A stretch of 64,000 bases of DNA, taken from Eublepharis macularius (Eukaryota; Chordata; Lepidosauria; Squamata; Eublepharidae). The stretch lies in assembly GCF_028583425.1 (NCBI RefSeq), contig NC_072791.1:192052311-192116310 (forward strand), read 5' to 3'. Made by a program: the position numbers and the translations under genes. Shown piece after piece: positions 53,995 to 64,000 of this stretch (positions are counted from its first letter, which is position 1; every line of letters starts with the position of its first letter). The notes under the pieces were generated by a model that did no database searches, had not been told where the DNA came from, and was given only the letters and a program-made list of their open reading frames with translations.

Positions 53995-55700
53995 TTTAAA
54001 AATTTATTGGCTGGGTTAACATATACAAATCATAATATCTAATATCAATCTCCATCGCATTATATTATTCCCACTCATTCCCCCCCTTTTTTGTTGACTT
54101 CCAACAGTTTTCCATTCCCTTCATATCTATTACATCACATTACATCTCTATCTCCTATAATAATAATTTCTATAATATTAGTTTCTACATTATACTGTAT
54201 AATATATAGCATAACATATCTATCTTCATCTACAATACATAGCTATCTCCTAAGCTTAGTACAAATTATCCTTTATAATATAAACTTCTAATTTATATAT
54301 TTTATATATAATATAGTATATGCTATAACATACCACTATCTACAACATTTAAGCCCGTTTTCTATTATTATTAAATTCTAACTTATAATATGTAATATAG
54401 TACCTTATTTTAACCTCTAAATAAAGACCTATCTTTCCCTTAACAATTATCCAAAGACCACATCTTCCCTTTCATGTCCCTTTTTCCCCACAAAGTTCTT
54501 AAGTTTCTCCCAACTCATAATATATTCCTCTGTAGCTTGTTCTTTAAGCTTCCTTGTAAGCTTATCCATTTCTGCCATATTTAATAGCTTCAAAATCCAA
54601 TCTTCTACCGATGGTGTTTCTTGCGTCTTCCACAACTGTGCATATAACATTCTAGCCACAGTAATCATATAAAAAACCATTACTCTGTCCATTTTATCAA
54701 ATTCTTCCAGGTTCATACATAATAATAACAATTCTGGGTTTTTAACAACATTTTTCTGTAAAATCTCTGACATAACTTCTACAATTTCCCCCCAGAACTG
54801 TTTAGCTTTTTCACAAGTCCACCACATATGATAAAATGAACCTTCATGTTTCTTACACTTCCAACATTTATCTGACATTTGATTATTACCATTAGCTAAC
54901 TTTTTTGGTGTTAAATACCATCTATACATCATTTTATAAACATTTGCTCTTATAGTGGTACATGTTGATATTTTCATAGTATTTTTCCACAACTTCTCCC
55001 AAGCTTCCATCAGTATATCTTTATTACAATTTATTGCCCATTTTACCATTTGCACTTTAACTACCTCATCTTCAGTAAACCATTTCAACAAAATCTTATA
55101 TACTTTAGATATCATTTTTCCCCCTCTTGAAGTAGACACTCTTCTAACTCCGAGTTTTCCATCCTAAATCCTACTTTTCTTCTGTCTGTATCATACAAAT
55201 CTTTTATCTGTCTATATTGAAACCAACCATACTGAAATAACAGCTCTTCATTAGCTTTAATAGTATATACATTTTGAACCACTCTAAGAATTTCTTTATA
55301 TGTCAACCACTCCTCCCCCTCATACTCCATCTTTGGGTTCACAACTTCCGCTGGAATAATCCACATAGGAGTCTTCTCTTCTAGGTATCTCTTGTATTTT
55401 GTCCAAACCGCAAATAAGCTCCGTCTCACAAAATGGTGTAGAAACATAGCATCAGCTTTAGTCTTTCTATACCACAAGTATGCGTGCCATCCAAAAAGTT
55501 TATTATATCCTTCCAAAGTCAATAGTTTATGATTTTTCAATAACATCCATTCTTTCAACCATACCAAATATATAGCCTCATGATGTAATTTTAAATTTGG
55601 TAATTGTAATCCACCTCTTTCCTTGGCATCATATAATACCTTCATCTTCACTCTGTTCACCATGTCAGACCATGTGCAGAAATCAAACCTCATCATTTTG
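53995..55700 (-). mobile_element. L1 LINE, 3' part of ORF2 and 3' UTR, minus strand
   Basis: The minus-strand translation gives FDFCTWSDMVNRVKMKVLYD, GGLQLPNLKLHHEAIYLVWL and WYLTPKKLANG, then CWKCKKHEGSFYHMWWTCEK, the Cys/His knuckle near the end of L1 ORF2. Two long overlapping frames (55696-55112 and 55139-54447) meet near 55125, so at least one frameshift is present. Otherwise the reading is open over about 1.2 kb, suggesting modest age. The 3' UTR is very AT-rich and ends near 54000. The endonuclease and catalytic part are missing by 5' truncation. Confidence 0.92.
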
Positions 55701-55844
55701 CTGCCCTAGAGATGTATTATCTATGTGTGTAAGTGTGGTTTTGGGCCATTCCAAGGATCATAGCTTCTCTGTGATAAAACAGAGTTTTATTCATATTAGT
55801 GTCATAGTGTAGCAACGTGGGCACTGTAACATCACAGTGGTGTG

Positions 55845-57060
55845 TCTACTAAGGAGACCTACTCTGGACTCAAGAGAGTGCAATCACTGCCATCCAGTCA
55901 ACAATATGCTATTTCTAAGCAACGTGATTGAACAAGTGGAAGGCAACTTCAGGGATTCTTGAATAAAGCAGATTGTTTAGATCTATTCCAATCTGGTTTC
56001 AGGGCTGATCATGAGACTGAAACAGAGTTAGTTGCCCTGGTGGATGATCTAAGTCAGGAGATGAACAGGGGGAGTGCAACTCTATTAGTTCTCCTGTACT
56101 TCTCTGCAGCTTTAGATGCCATCCATCATAGTATCCTTCTGGACTGCTTTTGGCGGGGGGTGGGGTGGGGAGGCAGAGTTTTGTGGTGGTTTCAGTCCTA
56201 CTTTGAGGGTCGGTTTCAGAGTGTGCTGCTGGAGGAGTGCTGCTCCACCCCTTGGCTGTTCCATAAAGTTCTATCTTGTCCCCCATGTTTTTCAAATCAC
56301 CCAGAGACTTAAGTTGTCACCAATATACAGATGACACTCAGCTCCATTTCATGCTTCCAGCAGATCTCAGATAGGCTAAGGAAACTGTGAACAGTTACCT
56401 GGAGGCAGTTTGGGGATGGATGAGGGGTAAGAAGCTGAAACTTAATCTCTACAAAAATTGAGGTGCTACTGGTGGGAGAAAGGTTGACCCAGGAGTGGGG
56501 ATTATCTCCTCTTCTGGATGGGGATGCACTCCACTTAAAGGAGCAAGTTCATAGTTTTGGGGTGCTGTTGGACTTTGGTAGTGGTGGCAACGGGCATCTT
56601 TTAGCAGGTCCAGCTGATGAGCCAGCTGTGGCCCTTCCTGGGTGGGAAAGATCTTTCCACTGTGGTGCCCCATTAACATCTAGATTAGATTACTGCAATG
56701 CACTCCATGTGGGGCTGCCCTTGAAGACTGTGCATGAAGTCCAATCTGTACAGAATGCTATGGTCAGGGTGCGGACTGGAGAGGTCATAGGGACCATATC
56801 ATTCTAGTCTTGTTACATCTATGCTGGCTCCCAATTTGCTTCTGAGCAATTCAAGGTGCTGGTATAGACCTTTAAAACCCCGTATGACTTGGGACCTACC
56901 TGTCCACTCGTCATCTTTGTAGGCTTTGCTTGAGGTGCCCCCACCGTCTGAGGCTAGATAGATGGCCACTTGAGAAAGGACCTTCTCAGTCATGGCACCA
57001 ATACTTTGGAACTCCCTTTCCAGGGAGGATCACCTGTCACCCTCAGTCATTTTCTGACAG
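55845..57060 (+). mobile_element. L2-like LINE, reverse transcriptase part
   Basis: The words RRPTLDSRE, LFQSGFRADHETETELVALV, DDLSQEMNRGSATLLVLLYF and SAALDAIHHSILLD, then QYTDDTQLHF in another frame, FGVLLDF and SRLDYCNALHVGLPLKTVHE follow the L2 reverse transcriptase and its C-terminal end. The catalytic box reads YTDD rather than YADD. Several frame changes break it. It appears to be the continuation of the piece at 53281. Confidence 0.85.
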
Positions 57061-58470
57061 AGTACATGTTATGGTACATGCTAAACTAGAAGAAGCAATA
57101 TAAAGGTCAATGGTGTAAAGTATTTTCTAAAAGATTTTTAACTCCATATGATAACCATTATGCTCTTGATAGTATAAGTAAAGATGAGAGAAGACAGCCA
57201 AATACCTGAAAAGAAACTTGGGCCACAAAACCCTAAAAACATTAGCTTGGATCCTGCCTACCTAGATATCTTTAGGTGCAAGGAGGGAAGGGTGATTTTG
57301 CTGTCCCCCTCCCCAACAGTAAGCCTTCAATACTTCCCAAAGCTATTCCTGGGGGTTGTCTGTCTCCCAGGAGCAGCATTTCAGAGAGTATTTTGGGTTG
57401 CTGTGGGAGTGGAGATTTAGTAAAACTAGCCCCCTCACCCTAGAAATCTAGTCAGGATTCAACCCTTTCCTATAAATCCAGTTCCCCCTCCTGTACATGA
57501 CGGCTCCTCACTCATATCACTGGAAGCAGTAACTTGATAACGCCAATTTCTTTCTGGGCTTGGAACTGCGCCATCCTTGAAATGAAAAGGAAATCTCTTG
57601 TTGAGTCAATGGATTTTGTGTGTATATCCTTTCACCTGCAAGGGGTTGCTATATCCAGATGATTATCTCTGTGAAACACTGGAATCTTGTAATAGCATTG
57701 CTTGAGTTACAAATTGTCTGTTTAATACAAGGAAATATTGGCTTGGTTCCCAGTCAATCCAATCCATACAGCGCAGGCACTAGAGAGACCATTTTGGCAT
57801 AAATTTGTGTCATGTTCATACGACTGGCATGAACTGAGGCAATATATATAAAAGGTCATTCTAAGTAGTTACATCCTAAATACACTGAAGGTATATTTTG
57901 TTTAGATTTTTAAAAATACAAAAAAGTCAGATTTTCTCCATTCTTTCAATATAGTGTGGGAATTGAAATCTATAGGAGTAATAGCAAGCGTCAAACTGTA
58001 ATAACAGTTATTACAGACTGAATACCCTAATATAGTGTCAAAAGAAAGAATCCCCTATATGGTTCCTTTGCCAATGTGTTATGGTACAGGCATACTGAGC
58101 TGTGTGAAGGAAGAACACCTCAGTTCATATTTATAAGTCCATTCTTGGTTTATAATGCTAAGTTTCAAAATACAAAAACTGCAAAACTGAAATTAATAAA
58201 CATGTAATGAAATGTTTACAAATTAATATATTAAAACTTCATTGTTAAATTTAATATTAATAAATGCCACTGCATTTGAAACAATTTGTAAATTAGATTC
58301 TCTCACAGTGCAGGAATTCCTGAGCATGCCCAATGATTGCTGAGAAATCTTAGCCAACTGTAAATTGGTTTCTTGTAGCCAAATAAGTTCAAAAGCAGAA
58401 TTATAAACATCTCTTTGTTTTACCAGCAAAAATTATACTTAATGTGGGATGTGGGTAGATTTTAATGTGT
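57061..58470. other. non-coding, nothing recognised
   Basis: No repeats or exons could be named here. Confidence 0.35.
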
Positions 58471-58476
58471 TTGATA

Positions 58477-58704
58477 TAGGGCTGCCAAGTCACCTTACTC
58501 TCCCAGTGAGAAGGGGAGTCCTGGTACTTACTGGGGGGTATCTTGTGTGAGCACCACTGGAGGGTGTGGTCACACCCAAGAGGTTTTTTGCCTCCCATTC
58601 CTGTTCTCCAGACCTTTTCCCCCTGCCAGCCAGGTGAGTGGCAGTGGGGGGCAGAGGTTGGGAGCGGGGGATCCCTGCCCCCACCAGGGGACCTGGCAGC
58701 CCTA
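58477..58704 (+). mobile_element. non-autonomous hAT-type transposon, GGGCTGCCAGGT family
   Basis: The ends TAGGGCTGCCAAGTCACC and GGGGACCTGGCAGCCCTA pair. An 8-bp duplication GTTTGATA / GTCAGATA (58469-58476 and 58705-58712, 6 of 8) flanks it. The body matches 29844 in GTACTTACTGG, AGAGGTTTTTTGCCTCC and CAGAGGTTGGGAGCGGGGGA words. Confidence 0.86.
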
Positions 58705-58709
58705 GTCAG

Positions 58710-59325
58710 ATATGATGTGGGGTGGGGCCTACAAACATAAAGAGTGTCTAGAGCCTACAGAAGTCTTAAAATGGCCCTGGGTTTGAGTGCCGTTTCCATT
58801 AACAGTTAAAAGGGGGAAGCCTGTCTGCTCTGCATTATAAAGGGTTGGGTGTTGTTCCTGTCAAAAACAGTCAAAAGGTAAAAGCCTTTCTGTTCCAAGT
58901 TATAGGTCAGAATCAATCAGACAAGAAACCTGCTTTGTAACTGTTACAGCTTCTCAGGCCCCTGCTCTCCCGTAATTTTGTTACTGTAATACTGAGAGGG
59001 CTGGAGAAAAGAAAAACAAAGAAACTACCAAGCCATGCAAACCACTGAAGTAAACCTGTTTCTTACTGTATGGTTCCTTCAAGCCTACGGTGGGCCTTCA
59101 GGCCTACTGTTCAGTTCCGTTCCTTCAAGTCTATAATTCTCTCATTTTAGTCCAAGTGAATGTCGGGTGGCACCATGAGTCCAAGTTTTACCCTCACTGA
59201 GGACATAGATAACTAAGCAATCCCCAAAGCCTCAATTATAAAAATAAAACTATTAAAAAAACAAAAGAACAAAAGAAGCTTGTAGGGTGTGAAATTTAAG
59301 TCCCTAGCTTTTAGGTTTGGAGACA
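58710..59325. other. non-coding, nothing recognised
   Basis: No repeats or exons could be named here. Confidence 0.35.
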
Positions 59326-59329
59326 GGGT

Positions 59330-59545
59330 ATTGTTCACATCTACCTCAAGGGGTTGTTGGGAAAATAAAATGGGAAAGGGAGAACTGTGTATGTTGCCCA
59401 GTTCCTTGCTGGAAGGATGTGATAAAATAACAGTTCATTTCTAATAGAAAAATTACATGTAATTTACAGCACAATCCTAAGCAGTTTACACACTTTAAGT
59501 CCACTCAAGGTTAATAGAAGGGTGTGACTCACCATAGGATGACAT
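59330..59545 (+). repeat. SINE fragment followed by hairpin repeat
   Basis: CATCTACCTCAAGGGGTTGT and TGTTGCCCAGTTCCTTGCTG to 59435 are the body and tail of a tRNA-headed SINE. From 59466, CAATCCTAAGCAGTTTACAC and AGAAGGGTGTGACTCACCAT form the two arms of the short hairpin repeat seen also near 12745 and 37264. Confidence 0.6.
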
Positions 59546-59712
59546 AGTTAATGTACAAATGACTGGACTGTTGGGACCTAGCAAAACCATAACAAGAATG
59601 GCAAGTACTTTGGGAAGCTATGGGTCAGACACCACTTGTAAAAAATCCATTGCAATAGATTTAACGCAGTCCCATAAAATGTGTAATTGGTTTAGGACAT
59701 GTGGAGTTTGTG

Positions 59713-59802
59713 TTCGACAGGATTCGAATCCAGTGGCACCTTAGAGACCAACAAGATTTTCAGGGTATAAGCTTTTGAGAGTTAAAAGTATCCTTCAGAT
59801 AC
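59713..59802 (-). mobile_element. Penelope-like element 3' tail, minus strand
   Basis: Reversed it reads GTATCTGAAGGATACTTTTA, ACTCTCAAAAGCTTATACCC, TGAAAATCTTGTTGGTCTCT, AAGGTGCCACTGGATTCG. This is the same tail type as the 53.8-kb arms. Changes in the CTGAAGA and GAAA boxes make a working hammerhead unlikely. Confidence 0.7.
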
Positions 59803-59809
59803 TTGTGTA

Positions 59810-60504
59810 TTCAAGACTCCTAAGTTCTGGCAAGGCTGTGACAGTGGAAAAAATGGAATGGAAAAAATGACCCAGAGGATCTTACTGTTGTTTTGATCTA
59901 GACCATATAATGGATATTTTGCATGACCAAAGAAGGAAATAGCTACTATCATACGGCATGTTAGAAGTCAGAAATTACATCAGTCTCATTTGGTTGTCTA
60001 TATGATGAGCAATAGACTTATGGAAGAACGACATATTATTTCATAATTAGAGTTTAATACTTTTAAAGCATTGTGGCCATGAGTGAGCCAGGCCAATGGA
60101 TCCAGGACCAGCTTGTGATACGGTTTATTATACTTTGTTTTTTGCCTATTTCTTACAATGAACTGATTTAGGAGTGAATGTTTATAACGAGAATGGAATT
60201 GTGAACAGTGTGTTCATCATGTATTACCTATTTACTGTGCGTATTATCCTGCTCTCACTGCACTATTTTTTCCTTACATAACACAATTTTCTGCATTGTA
60301 TATCTTCTTCTTAATTACCGTTTCCACGACTAAAGTAATAAAAAAGAGCCATCACCTACTAAAAGGGAAACCTACAGTTTGCTGCCAGAGTTACAATATG
60401 ATTTTACTGCAGCTACTTGTTTATCTAATACGTTAAGCTTTGTTTTCAGATTTCTGTAATCCTCTTATACGGCTTATTAGATGCCTCACCCTATTGATTG
60501 CATT
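59810..60504. other. non-coding, possibly LINE-derived
   Basis: No protein words were recognised. The stretch leads into a LINE tail at 60505, so part of it may be that element's 3' UTR. Confidence 0.3.
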
Positions 60505-60643
60505 TACTTGCATTATGTAATCCGCTTTGAGCCTCGGTGAGAAAGGTAAACTATAAATAAAATTAAGAAATAAATGTTTAAATTGTATTTCTGTAAGCTG
60601 CTTTGGAGAAAAAAGTGGCGTAAAAATACCCAAATAAATAAAT
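60505..60643 (+). repeat. L2-like tail followed by a SINE tail
   Basis: TTGCATTATGTAATCCGCTT, TGAGCCTCGGTGAGAAAGGT and AAACTATAAATAAAATTAAG form the LINE-type tail. At 60593 a GTAAGCTGCTTTGGAGAAAA, AAGTGGCGTAAAAATACCC and AAATAAATAAAT SINE tail follows. The neighbouring pair shows how similar the two 3' ends are. Confidence 0.65.
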
Positions 60644-60681
60644 CCTGAGGGTGCCGACATGGTACTTGGAGAGACGCAGCT
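60631..60681 (+). repeat. direct repeat, left copy, flanking the promoter island
   Basis: The 51 bases include AAATAAATAAATCCTGAGGG and CATGGTACTTGGAGAGACGC. The right copy at 61469-61520 differs by only a few bases. The left part overlaps a SINE tail. Confidence 0.85.
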
Positions 60682-60966
60682 CACCACCTGTATGCTCCTT
60701 GTATAAATCTTGAGTCAAAGAGGGAGACCACTCCTTTAAACGATCCTCCTTGGATCCTCACTAATATTCACCCAAAATACCACTGACACGTGTTGGCTTG
60801 TCGCAAGCAATCCGGTTCCGACTGCTCATGCAACGGCCCCCAACCCTCGCACTCTACACGCTACTGCTGGTACAGCGCTCAGGGTCGACTAGGGAAAACA
60901 GAGATTCGTTGAGGAGGGTGGGACCTTTCCGTTGCTATGGTTCCGAGTATGGCCAAGCTATTGGTT

Positions 60967-60969
<3 letters not shown>

Positions 60970-61009
<40 letters not shown>
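60970..61009. repeat. (GA)n microsatellite within the promoter
   Basis: About 19 GA units lie between the CCAAT box and the first ETS site. Length variation here would change the spacing of promoter sites. Confidence 0.9.
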
Positions 61010-61011
<2 letters not shown>

Positions 61012-61071
61012 GAAGGCATGCGGGGATGGGGCGGAAGTGAGGCCGCAGAAAGCGCCTTGATCCCGGAAGTG

Positions 61072-61226
61072 TTTGGGGGAGGCCTGGGACGGTGGACCGG
61101 GCGGGTTTGAATGGATTGGGCTGATTCATCGCGGCCTTGTTGGACGGAAGACGGCGCCGAGCGCTTATCTGTAGGGAAGAGGCGAGTTGCCTGAGGGAAG
61201 CGGGCCGGGATTCGCCGCTGCGACAG
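61072..61226 (+). other. candidate non-coding first exon, partial gene
   Basis: Downstream of the ETS sites the sequence ends in GCTGCGACAG followed by GTAGGC, a good splice-donor context (CAG then GTAGG) at 61226/61227. No ATG with a convincing frame precedes it, so this is probably 5' UTR. The start is approximate, set just after the second ETS site. The protein and later exons are not visible before the window ends, so the gene cannot be named. Confidence 0.5.
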
Positions 61227-61468
61227 GTAGGCCTTGGGCGTGAGAGAGCACGATGGTGACCTGAGGGGCTTGCCTCGAAGCGGCGAAGGAAGGGGGTCCT
61301 GTGCGGGCGCCCGCCTGTTGGCCTGAGGCGGTGTTAGTTCGCGCTCTGTCACGGCGCTGCAGCTCTCAGTTGAGGAGGGGTGAAGGTAGAGGTGGCATCG
61401 ACTCGCAGCTTCTTCTCAGGGGCTCTTTTCTGGTCTCGAGTTTCTCAGGAGGGCTTTAAAAAACCGGG

Positions 61469-61520
61469 CAAATAAATAAATCCTGAGGGTATCGACCATG
61501 GTACTTGGAGAGACGCGGCT
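61469..61520 (+). repeat. direct repeat, right copy, flanking the promoter island
   Basis: It repeats AAATAAATAAATCCTGAGGG and CATGGTACTTGGAGAGACGC from 60631 with few changes, 838 bases downstream. Confidence 0.85.
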
Positions 61521-61541
61521 AGCGTTTTGCTAGCTCATTTG

Positions 61542-61576
61542 CGCGCGCGCACAGACACACACACACACACACAGAG
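61542..61576. repeat. (GC)n then (CA)n microsatellite
   Basis: GCGCGCGCGC is followed by CACACACACACACA, just inside the presumed first intron. Confidence 0.9.
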
Positions 61577-61902
61577 ACAGAAATTATTCTCCAGAACTAG
61601 AAAGGTGTAAGAAGTGCTGTGTCTTTGTAAGTGTGATATATGTCGTGTATTTATATACCTTGGATGTTTTTCCCCTTCAAGATACGGTCAGGACCCAGAA
61701 CGTATAACGAGTAAATATGATTTTTTAAAAAAACCATTTATTAAAATCTTCACAGTAGATAAACCAAACAGAACCATATATGTATATTCTCCAGGTTGCC
61801 CCTTTTCTTAAATAGCTTTCCAATGTGATGACAGTTTTGTCTGATGAGCTAGTGTGCTAACTAAACATGAGGTCACTGGTAAAGATGTAACAAAACTGTT
61901 CC

Positions 61903-62055
61903 TACATATAGTAGTTAAGTGCAAACAAGCACTCTGCTGGTTCAAATCCCACTCCTGCCCTGAGTTCAGCAGGCAGTCTTGTTCACTGACTGGCACTGAC
62001 TGATCTGTCTACAAGAGCAGTATATAAGTGCAGTTGTTATTATTATTAATCACAC
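61903..62055 (+). repeat. tRNA-headed SINE (family B), plus strand
   Basis: CTCTGCTGGTTCAAATCCCA is the B-box region of the tRNA-like head. Then GAGTTCAGCAGGCAG and the tail GCAGTATATAAGTGCAGTTG with (TTA)n. This plus-strand copy clarifies the three minus-strand copies at 7983, 8385 and 15592. Confidence 0.72.
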
Positions 62056-62169
62056 CTTGCTTTTATAATGAGAAGCAGAGTAAAAGTTAGGCTTTATGGT
62101 GCTGCTGGGTTTCTGATTGGTTCTGCTACTCCAGGCCAACATTGGAGAAGTCCAGATAATTCATCTGGA

Positions 62170-62365
62170 ATTATTGTGGAGAGCCAATGTGATGTGGTAG
62201 TTGGCCTAGAATCTGAAAGGTTTGAGTTCAAATCTTTGCTCTGCCAAGGAAACTTGGACCAGTGTCTCTCTGTTAGTGTCTACCTCACAGGGTTGTTATA
62301 AAGCTAATAAAATGTGGTGGAAATGATGTATGCCATCCTGAGCTCCTTGCAGTGTAATAGTGCAC
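62170..62365 (+). repeat. tRNA-headed SINE (family A)
   Basis: GTGGAGAGCCAATGTGATGT, GGTTTGAGTTCAAATCTTTG, CTCTGCCAAGGAAACTTGGA, CTACCTCACAGGGTTGTTAT and a tail with GCCATCCTGAGCTCCTTGCA. It belongs to the CTCCTTGGAGGAAGGGC-tail subfamily (compare 34470). Confidence 0.75.
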
Positions 62366-62369
62366 TTAT

Positions 62370-64000
62370 ATATGTATGACCAGACTGGAGTCTATGGAAA
62401 CTGTTTTAAGGCCAAACTGAGTCCTGTGAATGCCTCTGGATGTGTTGGGAATGGGAGAGTTCTGATAATTTCTGAAAACTGTTGAAAATGGGCTGGATGT
62501 ATATAATAGCAGAAATAGGTGTCAATAGAAGTTGGAAACAGTGCCTAACAGAATGTAACAGCTACATGAGAATCAAAGTATACTAAATTTCCTGTTTCTC
62601 TTTTCCCTTTCCCTCTTCCAAAGTCAATCTAAAATGTTGAGGAAATTGATGTAATGGGCTTTTCCCCCATGTTACCTAGCACCCGAGTTTCTTCTGTTTT
62701 CTGGCAGCTTGGATTATTGCTGTTTGTACCTTGGGTTAATGTTTATTTCTGCATCAGTTAGCATACAATGTGCTTTATGGTTGTTAAATTATTCTCATAA
62801 CCAACCTCCTGTGAAATATGTTGGGTTTGAACCCTAGTGCCTTGTGGAGGGTGACCCAGTGTGATGGCTCAAGGAAGGTTTAAATCTATCTCACTGCCTT
62901 AGAGCTTGCTTCTGCCACAGTAAGATAACTCCTGGGCAACATGATTACTTTGCATGCTCCCAGTGGGTATGGTCAAGTACAGCCTTCACATCCATCTCTA
63001 CTTTTCACAAAACTATTAATGCCATAAATGCTGACTGCCTTGGAAGAGTTGCTGATAGTAGTAGCCACAACTACTAGAAGAAAATTTAATTACTTTTATT
63101 AAAATATTGTTAATGCCTGCACCATCCAACAGTTTTATCTTAGGCCTATGTTTTGTGCCAATGCATTTTCTTTTTGTTTGCGTGAAGCATACAGTTTCTC
63201 TTTCAAACAGGGCTTCTTGGCTGTTCTTTAATTGGGAGAACATGACAACAGTTTCATCGTAGTTTAGACACCTTTTAGGGTTGTTTTTAACACATCTCAC
63301 ACTCCCTTATTAGGCTCCCTTGTTTAGGTGAGCTGTTGTACTTTGTGTGTGTATGTCTCCTTCATGTCACCTCTTCTATTACTTCTGTTTGTTTTTGAAT
63401 CTATATCCATGTAGTCAAGCTTTTTGGCCTGGAAAAAAATAGCACCCCCCCCGCCCCAGTGTCTAGCTGCAAATTGATTGGTGTGCTACCAAACCTGAGG
63501 AAGGTGGGGGGAGAAGTATGCTAATCTGAAGACACTTAGAGGAAGTTGTGCCCCAGTGGTGTGACTGGTGACCTACCTGCTGCACAGAATGGTCTTGTAT
63601 GTCCCTGTTCAGCAGCACCCATGCTGATGATGACTTAGCCTGTCCCAGTTTATTCTTTGTCAGATATACCTACCTTCTTTTTGTTTAGATTTATAACTTA
63701 CCTAGTCCTAGGATATTATGGTAAATAATAAAAGCACATAATTTCTCTCCCCCCCCCTCCAGTTCTGTCTAGAATCCTTTCTGGAACAAAAATATATGAA
63801 TTGGTTGAGTGACTTTTTCCCATTTCCTGCTGATATACAACAGTGTGTGACTTTGTAGTAAGCAACTATGATGGAGCACTTCAGGAATTCTTACTTGCAT
63901 TTCTTACGATATACAAGGCCTGTTACTTGTGTTTAAACTTTTTTCCCCTGAACAAATGAGCAACAAATTAAAGTTGTTTTGGGGAGGTGAGAGGAAGCAG
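62370..64000 (+). other. non-coding, presumably first intron
   Basis: No exon with convincing splice sites and a protein-like frame was recognised to the window end. Poly-C runs lie at 63446-63453 and 63751-63758. If the first exon at 61.1-61.2 kb is real, this is intron sequence. Confidence 0.4.

Larger units (their letters stand above)
60780..61440 (+). promoter_or_regulatory. CpG island promoter, TATA-less
   Basis: This GC- and CpG-rich block stands out from its AT-rich surroundings. It carries two ETS-type sites (GCGGAAGTG at 61031-61039 and CCGGAAGTG at 61063-61071), an inverted CCAAT box (ATTGG at 60960-60964), an X-box-like GTTGCTATGGTTCC (60931-60944) and a GGCGG word. This set is typical of housekeeping promoters. 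Orientation is inferred from the splice donor downstream. Upstream bidirectional activity is possible. Confidence 0.72.

Noticed and set aside
60879-61352. 157-codon minus-strand frame opposite the promoter
   Set aside because: It is a low-complexity Ser/Leu and Pro/Arg translation of the (GA)n tract and CpG island, with no domain.
61614-61811. second exon at 61682 after a TTTTTCCCCTTCAAG acceptor-like word
   Set aside because: The frame encodes no familiar protein, and no donor fits a coding exon. The acceptor-like word alone is weak.
1-64000. CRISPR array, operons or bacterial-type genes
   Set aside because: No regularly spaced short repeats, ribosome-binding sites or tightly packed frames. 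All features are vertebrate.

Overview
This window looks like a gene-poor stretch of a squamate reptile (lizard-like) nuclear chromosome. It has long AT-rich non-coding DNA, no operons and no long host reading frames. The old repeats are CR1, L2-like and L1 LINEs, Penelope-like (PLE) 3' tails, 5S rRNA-headed SINEs, tRNA-headed SINEs and many short hAT-type or palindromic DNA transposons. I recognise this mixture from squamate genomes. The species is not determinable from sequence alone. No complete host protein gene is visible.

Layout. Bases 1-500 are GC-rich and end in an AATAAA, possibly the 3' end of a gene lying to the left. From 0.5 to 8 kb the DNA is mostly single-copy, with AT-rich blocks that could be conserved regulatory DNA. 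From 8 to 25 kb there are scattered SINEs, DNA-transposon copies (10.5, 11.5, 13.96, 17.8, 23.3, 24.4 kb), a near-perfect PLE palindrome at 21.6 kb and a small L1 insertion at 22.1 kb. From 27 to 29 kb lies a CR1 element on the minus strand, split by a GC-rich insert. From 29 to 38 kb there are nested SINE and hAT insertions. From 40.5 to 42 kb lies an L2-like LINE with an intact YADD box. From 43 to 50 kb there are more SINEs, hairpin elements and a 490-bp foldback element. From 52 to 57 kb an L2 appears to be broken by later insertions, including an L1 3' half on the minus strand. From 60.8 to 61.4 kb lies a CpG island with ETS sites, an inverted CCAAT box and a good splice donor. I read this as the promoter and non-coding first exon of a plus-strand gene whose body lies to the right.

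The clearest direct observations are target-site duplications that fix exact element ends. They are 8 bp for six DNA-transposon copies of four kinds, 8 and 10 bp for two 5S-headed SINEs, 12 bp for the PLE palindrome and 14 bp for an L1 fragment. They also give relative ages through nesting. I did not find a convincing new host system. The most unusual items are the PLE palindrome with a hammerhead-like motif in each arm, CpG-rich near-perfect hairpin elements, and a 52-bp direct repeat that brackets the promoter island.
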